A stretch of DNA of 64,000 nt from positions 301,350 to 365,349 of the forward strand of contig JACKDR010000004.1 of assembly GCA_020633495.1 (NCBI GenBank). Direction: 5' to 3'. Under the pieces are notes generated by a model, which was not told the DNA's origin, did no database searches, and saw only the letters and a program-made list of their open reading frames with translations. The position numbers and the translations under genes were made by a program. Of the stretch, positions 59,270 to 64,000 are shown in pieces; position 1 is the first letter of the stretch, and the number at the start of each line of letters is the position of its first letter. The stretch is from Kofleriaceae bacterium. Lineage in GTDB: Bacteria > Myxococcota_A > Polyangia > Haliangiales > Haliangiaceae.

Positions 59270-60436
59270 TCAGGCGGCGGTGATCGCGGCGATCTCGTCG
59301 TCGGCGAAGCCGTACTCGGCCAGGACCTCGCGGCTGTGCTGGCCCAGCCGCGGCGCCAGCGTCGAGGTCGCGGGCACGCCCACGGGCGTGCGCACCTGCG
59401 TGATCGGCCCCAGCTCGCCGCCGTCGATCGTGAAGAAGACGTCGCGCGCCTGGTGCAGCGGGTGCGACGGCAGCTCGTCGGGCTCGAGCACGATCTCGCA
59501 GCAGCAGTCGTGCGCGGCCAGGTGCTCGGCCCACGCCGCGGCGCTGCGGGTCTCGAGGATCGCCTGGATCTCGGCGCGCACCGCGTCCTGCTGGACCGGG
59601 TTGCCGACCAGCTCGGCGAGGTTGCCCTTGCGGCCGATCGCCTGGTTGAAGGCGAGCCAGAACTTGGGCTCGAGCGCGCCGACCGACAGATAGCGGCCGT
59701 CGCCGGCGCGGTACACCGAGTAGCAGGCCAGGCCGCCGTTGAGGGTCTCGGCGCCGCGGGTCGGGTGGGCGCCGCAGTCGAGGTTGCCGAGCTCGGCGGC
59801 CAGCAGCGCCAGCGCGCCCTCGGTCATCGAGATGTCGAGGTGGGTGCCCTGGCCGGTGCGCTCGCGCCCGACCAGCGCCGCGAGGATGCCGGTCGCGCTC
59901 CACAGGGCGCCGCCGGCGAGGTCGGCGATCTGCACGCCCGGCATCGCCGGGGCGCGGCCGCGGGCCTCGCTGCCCATGGCCAGGACGCCGGCGAGGGCGA
60001 TGTAGTTGAGGTCGTGGCCGGCGCGATCGCAGTACGGGCCGGTGGCGCCGTAGCCGCTGATCGAGCACAGGACGATCTTGGGGTTGCGCGCGGCCAGCGC
60101 GACGTAGCCGACGCCCAGCCGGTCGAGCACGCCGGGCCGGAAGCTCTCGACCACGACGTCGGCGCGCTCGGCCATGCGCAGCAGCGCGTCGCGGCCGGCC
60201 GGCGCCTTGAGGTCCAGGGCCAGCGACCGCTTGTTGCGGTTGACCGCCAGGTAGCGGCCGCCCAGGTCGCCCTTGGCGGGCGGGAACGAGCGCATGTAGT
60301 CGCCGACCCGCGGGTCCTCGACCTTGACCACGTCCGCGCCGAGATCGGCGAGGACCATGGTCAAGAACGGTCCCGGCAGCAGCCGGGACAGGTCGAGGAC
60401 GCGGATGCCCTGCAGGGGGCGGTCGGCGGCGCTCAC
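59270..60436 (-). CDS. CaiB/BaiF family CoA transferase
   Basis: A 388-residue class III CoA-transferase/racemase. LQGIRVLDLSRLLPGPFLTMVLADLGADVVKVEDP is the family opening, and the catalytic Asp lies in GHDLNYIALAG/MPGVQIADLAGGAL (about residue 170), as in alpha-methylacyl-CoA racemase. It could racemise 2-methylacyl-CoAs in branched-fat or sterol breakdown. It follows the SCP2 gene by 19 bp in one operon. Confidence 0.88.
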   Translation of the reverse strand: MSAADRPLQGIRVLDLSRLLPGPFLTMVLADLGADVVKVEDPRVGDYMRSFPPAKGDLGGRYLAVNRNKRSLALDLKAPAGRDALLRMAERADVVVESFRPGVLDRLGVGYVALAARNPKIVLCSISGYGATGPYCDRAGHDLNYIALAGVLAMGSEARGRAPAMPGVQIADLAGGALWSATGILAALVGRERTGQGTHLDISMTEGALALLAAELGNLDCGAHPTRGAETLNGGLACYSVYRAGDGRYLSVGALEPKFWLAFNQAIGRKGNLAELVGNPVQQDAVRAEIQAILETRSAAAWAEHLAAHDCCCEIVLEPDELPSHPLHQARDVFFTIDGGELGPITQVRTPVGVPATSTLAPRLGQHSREVLAEYGFADDEIAAITAA

Positions 60437-60455
60437 GGGGCGTTGCCCCCCGGCG

Positions 60456-60812
60456 TCACGCCGGCTTCGCGATGTCGAAGAACTGCTGCAGCTTCATCGC
60501 CAGCATCGGATCGCCGGAGACGCGCAGCTTGCCCTGGAAGTACAGCTGCATGCCCGCGTTGGGGTCGGTCAGCATCTGCTTGAAGTCGTCGTGCGACACC
60601 TCGATGGTGCACTGCGCCTTGCCGCTGTCGCCCTTCTCGATGGTGGGCGGATCGGCGGTCAGATCGGCGGTCCAGTCACCGCCGCCCTCGCCGCTGATCT
60701 TGAAAGCGTAGATCGCGTTGACCTCCCGGGCCTTGTCCGGGAAGGCCTTCAGCCCCTGCGGGACCAGGACATCGAACAGCTCCTGGGCGTCCTTCGGCAT
60801 CGTAACGGCCAT
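60456..60812 (-). CDS. SCP2 sterol-binding domain protein
   Basis: A stand-alone SCP2 domain of 118 residues. ATG 60812 is chosen for its GGAGG site (complement of 60819-60824); ATG 60842 is out of place. Motifs are WTADLTADPPTIEKGDSGKAQCTIEVSHDDF and LTDPNAGMQLYFQGKLRVSGDPMLAMKLQQFF. SCP2 domains bind lipids or acyl-CoAs, which fits the downstream CoA transferase. Confidence 0.9.
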   Translation of the reverse strand: MAVTMPKDAQELFDVLVPQGLKAFPDKAREVNAIYAFKISGEGGGDWTADLTADPPTIEKGDSGKAQCTIEVSHDDFKQMLTDPNAGMQLYFQGKLRVSGDPMLAMKLQQFFDIAKPA

Positions 60813-60837
60813 GGCAAATCCTCCGTAGCAGCGTGTC

Positions 60838-60916
60838 GCCAAACAAGCTTTGGCATCGTCCGCGAGGCGTCGCGGCGGCCCATCGGGGCGCGCCGCGGGT
60901 GTACCGCGACGCCTCG
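60838..60916. promoter_or_regulatory. Inverted repeats upstream of the SCP2 operon
   Basis: GCCAAACAAGCTTTGGC (60838-60854, 6-bp arms) lies 26 bp before the SCP2 start. Perfect 13-bp arms CGAGGCGTCGCGG (60863-60875) and CCGCGACGCCTCG (60904-60916) flank 28 bp further up. The second may be the 3' hairpin of the gene ending at 61001; the first fits an operator. Confidence 0.45.
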
Positions 60917-61000
60917 ACGGCCGTCAAGCGTCGCCGCGGAGGTACCGCGTGGAGACATCGGGGCCGCGCCGGGGCCGCCCCGCCCGCGTCGGGACCGGCC

Positions 61001-61753
61001 TCAGGGGCAGGTCTGGCCGCACTGGGTGGCGACCTCGTCGACGCAGAACGAGTCCCACTCCGAGGTGCAGCACCAGTCGTCGTAGTCGCAGACCGCGCTC
61101 TCGCAGCTGCCGCAGCTCCAGTCGAGGGCGCCGCCGGCGGTGCAGACGTCGTGGTCGCAGGTGCCGCCGCCGCCGCCGCCGCAGGCGGTCTCGAGGAAGC
61201 AGTCGAGGAAGCAACTGGCGCACTCGCCGCCGGCGACGTCGCAGACGAAGTCGCCGCAGGTCGCGCCGCCGCCGCCGCCGCCGCAGTCGCCGGGGCAGCT
61301 CGACTGGGTCTCGGTGCCGTTGCACTGGCCGTCGCCGCAGATCGGCGCGGCGCCGCAATCACCGGGGCAGCTCGACTGGGTCTCGGTGCCGTTGCACTGG
61401 CCGTCGCCGCAGATCGCGGCGTCGCTGCAGTCGCCGGGGCAGCTCGACGCGGTCTCGGTGCCATTGCAGGTGCCGTCGCCGCACACCGCCTGGCTGCCGC
61501 CGCAGTCGCGCGGGCAGGTGGCGGCCGACTCGGCGCCGTTGCACTGGCCGTCGCCGCACACGGTCTGGACGTTGCCGCAGTCGCGCGAGCAGGTGGTCGG
61601 GCTCTCGGCGCCGGTGCAGGCGCCGTCGCCGCAGACGTCCCCCTGGTCGTCGTCCCCGCCGATCGGCTGGTCGTCCCCGCCTGCCTGGGCGCAGGCCGCG
61701 AGCACCAGGCCACAGCTCAGGAGGACCGACAGGACACCGAGGGTTCTGGTCAT
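61001..61753 (-). CDS. Cys-rich repeat lipoprotein
   Basis: A 250-residue lipoprotein (signal VLAAC) with a run of about five repeats of the pattern C-G-D-G-x-C-N-G-x-E-x4-C-x-x-D-C-G (about residues 35-165), and more Cys-rich units to the end. With an even number of Cys per unit it is presumably disulfide-bonded and extracellular. Similar CGDG repeats are abundant in myxobacterial surface proteins. ATG 61753. Some repeats are DNA-identical over long stretches, suggesting recent duplication. Confidence 0.8.
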   Translation of the reverse strand: MTRTLGVLSVLLSCGLVLAACAQAGGDDQPIGGDDDQGDVCGDGACTGAESPTTCSRDCGNVQTVCGDGQCNGAESAATCPRDCGGSQAVCGDGTCNGTETASSCPGDCSDAAICGDGQCNGTETQSSCPGDCGAAPICGDGQCNGTETQSSCPGDCGGGGGGATCGDFVCDVAGGECASCFLDCFLETACGGGGGGTCDHDVCTAGGALDWSCGSCESAVCDYDDWCCTSEWDSFCVDEVATQCGQTCP

Positions 61754-61806
61754 GGGCGCGCATCCTACATCTGACGACCCGCGCGCCCGCAAGCCCGAAA
61801 ACGATG

Positions 61807-61827
61807 ACGCCCCCTGTCCGGGGGCGT
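61807..61827 (-). terminator. Probable terminator hairpin of the downstream-strand lipoprotein gene
   Basis: A perfect 8-bp stem ACGCCCCC/GGGGGCGT (61807-61814, 61820-61827) with a 5-nt loop. On the minus strand it follows the stop of the 61869-62810 gene and leads to CATCGTTTT, a short T-tract. Confidence 0.6.
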
Positions 61828-61868
61828 GATCCGCAGGCCGCAGGCGGGCGCGCCGCGCCCGACCGGGG

Positions 61869-62810
61869 TCAGGGCAGGTCGGAGGTGGCGAAGGCGCAGT
61901 TGGCCTCGTCGCCCTCGGGGGTCACGAAGTCGCCGGAGTCGGCGTAGTAGACCTGGGCGAACGAGGTGTCCCAGCACTCCGAGGCGGTCACCTGGAGGTC
62001 GCCGAGGTCGCCCGAGGTGATGCGGACGTCGGCGCGGCCGGCGCCGGTGGCCAGCCACCGCGACCGGATGACCGCGTCCTCGGCGGCGGTGCCCTCGTCG
62101 TCGGTGTCGCCGTGGAAGGCGAAGGTCATGTCGCCGGCGCGGTCGGCGCCCTCGGTGTAGGCGTACTCGTAGTCGACCGGGACCTCGACGCCGTCGCGGA
62201 TCTCGACGGTCGAGACGCTCATGTCGAGGTGGCGGTCGGGCAGGTCGTAGGTCACGGCGACGACGCCGCGGGCGTCGTTGTCGATCGGGTTGACGCGCTC
62301 GGCGGCGTCGAAGTCGATCGTGAAGTCGCCGGTGCCGGTGCCCTCGGTGTCGCCGGGGACGGCGTTGCCCGAGATGATGGTCTCGAAGTCGGCGTCGGCC
62401 TGGGTCTTGGACTGGCCGTCGAGGGTCCAGTCGTAGCTGCCGTCGGCGAGCTCGGTCACGACCAGGCGGTAGCGCGCGGGGTCGAGCGCGCTGCCGTCCC
62501 ACGGGCCCCAGGTGTAGCTGTCGCCGTCGTGCGACGTCGGCGGGAACTGGACGATCGAGTGCACGACGATCAGCACCCACGCGGTGCCGCCGTTGAGGTC
62601 GCGCGTGACCTGGCGGGTGACCACGTACCAGGGCGAGGTCTCGCCGAGGACGTCGGTGCCGGGCTTGGCGCCCGCGTTGTCGGGCAGCTTGATCTGCACG
62701 TCCTCGGCGCGCGGCAACGCCTTCGCCACCGGGTGGGGGTCGTCGTTGGCGGGGATGCAGGCGACCAGGGGCAGGGCGAGAGCGGCGGCGAGCAGCGAGA
62801 CGTGGCGCAT
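61869..62810 (-). CDS. Secreted lipoprotein of unknown function
   Basis: A 313-residue lipoprotein (LLAAALALPLVAC), Asp-rich and beta-rich, with no known domain. Landmarks are TSPWYVVTRQVTRDLNGGTAWVLIVVHSIVQFPPTS and a C-terminal ECWDTSFAQVYYADSGDF. Two conserved Cys near the end could pair. ATG 62810. Possibly an adhesin or structural surface protein. Confidence 0.68.
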   Translation of the reverse strand: MRHVSLLAAALALPLVACIPANDDPHPVAKALPRAEDVQIKLPDNAGAKPGTDVLGETSPWYVVTRQVTRDLNGGTAWVLIVVHSIVQFPPTSHDGDSYTWGPWDGSALDPARYRLVVTELADGSYDWTLDGQSKTQADADFETIISGNAVPGDTEGTGTGDFTIDFDAAERVNPIDNDARGVVAVTYDLPDRHLDMSVSTVEIRDGVEVPVDYEYAYTEGADRAGDMTFAFHGDTDDEGTAAEDAVIRSRWLATGAGRADVRITSGDLGDLQVTASECWDTSFAQVYYADSGDFVTPEGDEANCAFATSDLP

Positions 62811-62911
62811 CGAAGTTCTCCTCGGTTGACGGCTGCTCGCTGCTAGAGCAGGTCGCGTGCCGAGGTGGGATCGTGCGATCTCGACGACTTGCGGTGTCGC
62901 GATTTCCTACG

Positions 62912-64000
62912 CTACGGCGGCGGCAGGCCGGTGACCGCGGCACCGTCGTGGAACACCACGACGCCATCGCCGGTGATCGCGACGCCGACCGGCAGCGCGC
63001 GCCCGCCGCCGGGCGGCGGCGGCAGCCGCCACACCCACGCCAGCGCGCCGGTCGCGGTGTACGCCGCGACGTAGTCGTGCTGCAGCGTGGCGTCGAGGCG
63101 GATCGCGGCGACGAAGCCGCCGCCGGCGTCGTCGTGGGCGACCGCGAGCAGCTGGATGCCGGGCAGCGGCGCGCCCAGCGCGATCGGGATCAGGCGCTCG
63201 AGCCCGATCTCCACCGGCTGCAGGCTGGCGACGCCGTCGCCGAAGGTGAAGGCGCGCGCCGCGGCGTCGTCGCCGGGCGCCGCCCACACCGCGCCGGGCG
63301 CGGCGGCGATCGCGCGCACCGCGGCGCGCGGCGCCAGGATGTCGGGATCGTGGTAGCGCAGCTCGAGCGCGTCGTCCGCGGCCCAGACGTCGACGGCGAA
63401 GCCGTGGACCTGGCCGCGCAGGCGCGGCGCGGTGGGCGCCGGCGGGACGGTGCGCGGATCGACCGGCTGGGCCCGGGCCTCGCCGCGCGGCGGCTCGTCG
63501 AGGTCGAACGCGACCCAGGCGTCGTCGCGGCCGACGTAGACGTGGCGGCCGTCGACGCGGACCTCGCGGCGGCCGGCCGGGGGCTCGACGCCGCCGCCGA
63601 CCACGATCGAGCCGGCGCCGTAGGCGGCCTGGCCGCGCGCCGCCAGCACCGCGTAGCAGCCGACCAGGCGATCGCCGTGGCCGACCGCGAGCGGCGCCGG
63701 GCAGTCGCCGACCGACAGCCAGCGGTCGCCCTCGAGCACCGCCGGGCCGGTGTCACCGTCGGGCGGCGGCCGCTGGAACTCGAGGTCGCCGGTGGCGACG
63801 TCGACGCCGGCGACGCCGACCGCGGTGCCGCCGACGATCGCGACGCCGTCGGCGATCAGCGGGCCGGTGAGGCCGCGCTCGGCGAGGTCGACGCGGCGGG
63901 CCAGGTCGACGCGCCAGCGGGGCCGACCGCCGGGCAGCGCGGCGAGCGCCTGCCACGCGGCGTCGCCGGAGGGCATCGCGTCGGCGACGCCGCCGTCGTC
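62912..64000 (-). CDS. PQQ-like beta-propeller protein (5' end beyond window)
   Basis: A beta-propeller-like sequence of repeated short strands (GPLIADGVAIVGGTAVGVAGVDVATG, VDGRHVYVGRDDAWVAFDLD, GALAWVWRLPPPPGGGRALPVGVAITGDGVVVF). The frame stays open to the right edge, so the N-terminus and any signal are not seen; ATG 63976 is internal or an alternative start. Such proteins are often BamB-like scaffolds or secreted enzymes. Function is unknown. Confidence 0.65.
   Translation of the reverse strand, partial: DDGGVADAMPSGDAAWQALAALPGGRPRWRVDLARRVDLAERGLTGPLIADGVAIVGGTAVGVAGVDVATGDLEFQRPPPDGDTGPAVLEGDRWLSVGDCPAPLAVGHGDRLVGCYAVLAARGQAAYGAGSIVVGGGVEPPAGRREVRVDGRHVYVGRDDAWVAFDLDEPPRGEARAQPVDPRTVPPAPTAPRLRGQVHGFAVDVWAADDALELRYHDPDILAPRAAVRAIAAAPGAVWAAPGDDAAARAFTFGDGVASLQPVEIGLERLIPIALGAPLPGIQLLAVAHDDAGGGFVAAIRLDATLQHDYVAAYTATGALAWVWRLPPPPGGGRALPVGVAITGDGVVVFHDGAAVTGLPPP

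Overview
This window is very GC-rich DNA from a myxobacterium-like organism (phylum Myxococcota, probably near Haliangiales/Kofleriaceae). The evidence is four eukaryotic-type Ser/Thr kinases, an MXAN_5187-family protein, a GAF-sigma54 activator, many aspartate-rich secreted lipoproteins, frequent GTG/TTG starts and ATGA/GTGA stop-start overlaps. No rRNA, tRNA or CRISPR array was seen. The taxonomic placement is inference from gene content.

Layout. 1-3116: two tandem paralogous kinases with a P-loop ATPase tail; the start codon of the first lies across the left edge. 3289-6271: the translation cluster rpsB-tsf-pyrH-frr, with a terminator-like hairpin between rpsB and tsf. 6381-11386: another kinase, a sigma54 activator and an MBL-fold hydrolase. 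11555-18172: Wzx-like flippase, NAD-binding epimerase, cardiolipin-synthase-like PLD, GreB, an EamA transporter and a CNNM/CorC-type protein. 18169-18677: a gene-free element with 20-bp inverted ends. 18797-28080: SPFH-like protein, acyl-CoA dehydrogenase, murein endopeptidase, GluQRS, secreted proteins, DUF1415 and a beta-hydroxyacid dehydrogenase.

28226-37566 is the most interesting region. It holds three nucleotidyltransferases, four CDP-alcohol phosphotransferases, one aminoethylphosphonate-transaminase-like enzyme and one EEP-fold phosphodiesterase, in alternating orientations around dyad-rich intergenic regions. Together they look like a system that makes CDP-activated head groups and transfers them to lipids or other alcohols. 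The head group could be a phosphonate, an inositol phosphate or a phosphocholine-like group. No PEP mutase or inositol-phosphate synthase is in the window, so the substrate is open.

37547-47037: two prolyl isomerases, threonine synthase, a broken MXAN_5187 gene, rseP-tsaB, small conserved proteins and a PA14-domain lipoprotein. 47269-51070: an Omp85-DUF4390-NtrY-like operon with two GTGA overlaps. 51125-64000: a zinc-ribbon kinase, a 107-bp tandem hairpin repeat, a metallophosphatase, Pal/OmpA, SelD, VOC, CoA-transferase plus SCP2, Cys-rich and other lipoproteins, and a beta-propeller protein cut by the right edge.

Four genes (about 7.6, 9.06, 25.67 and 40.9-41.13 kb) have intact domains split between frames inside GC-rich low-complexity stretches. 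Indel errors in the assembly are the simplest explanation.
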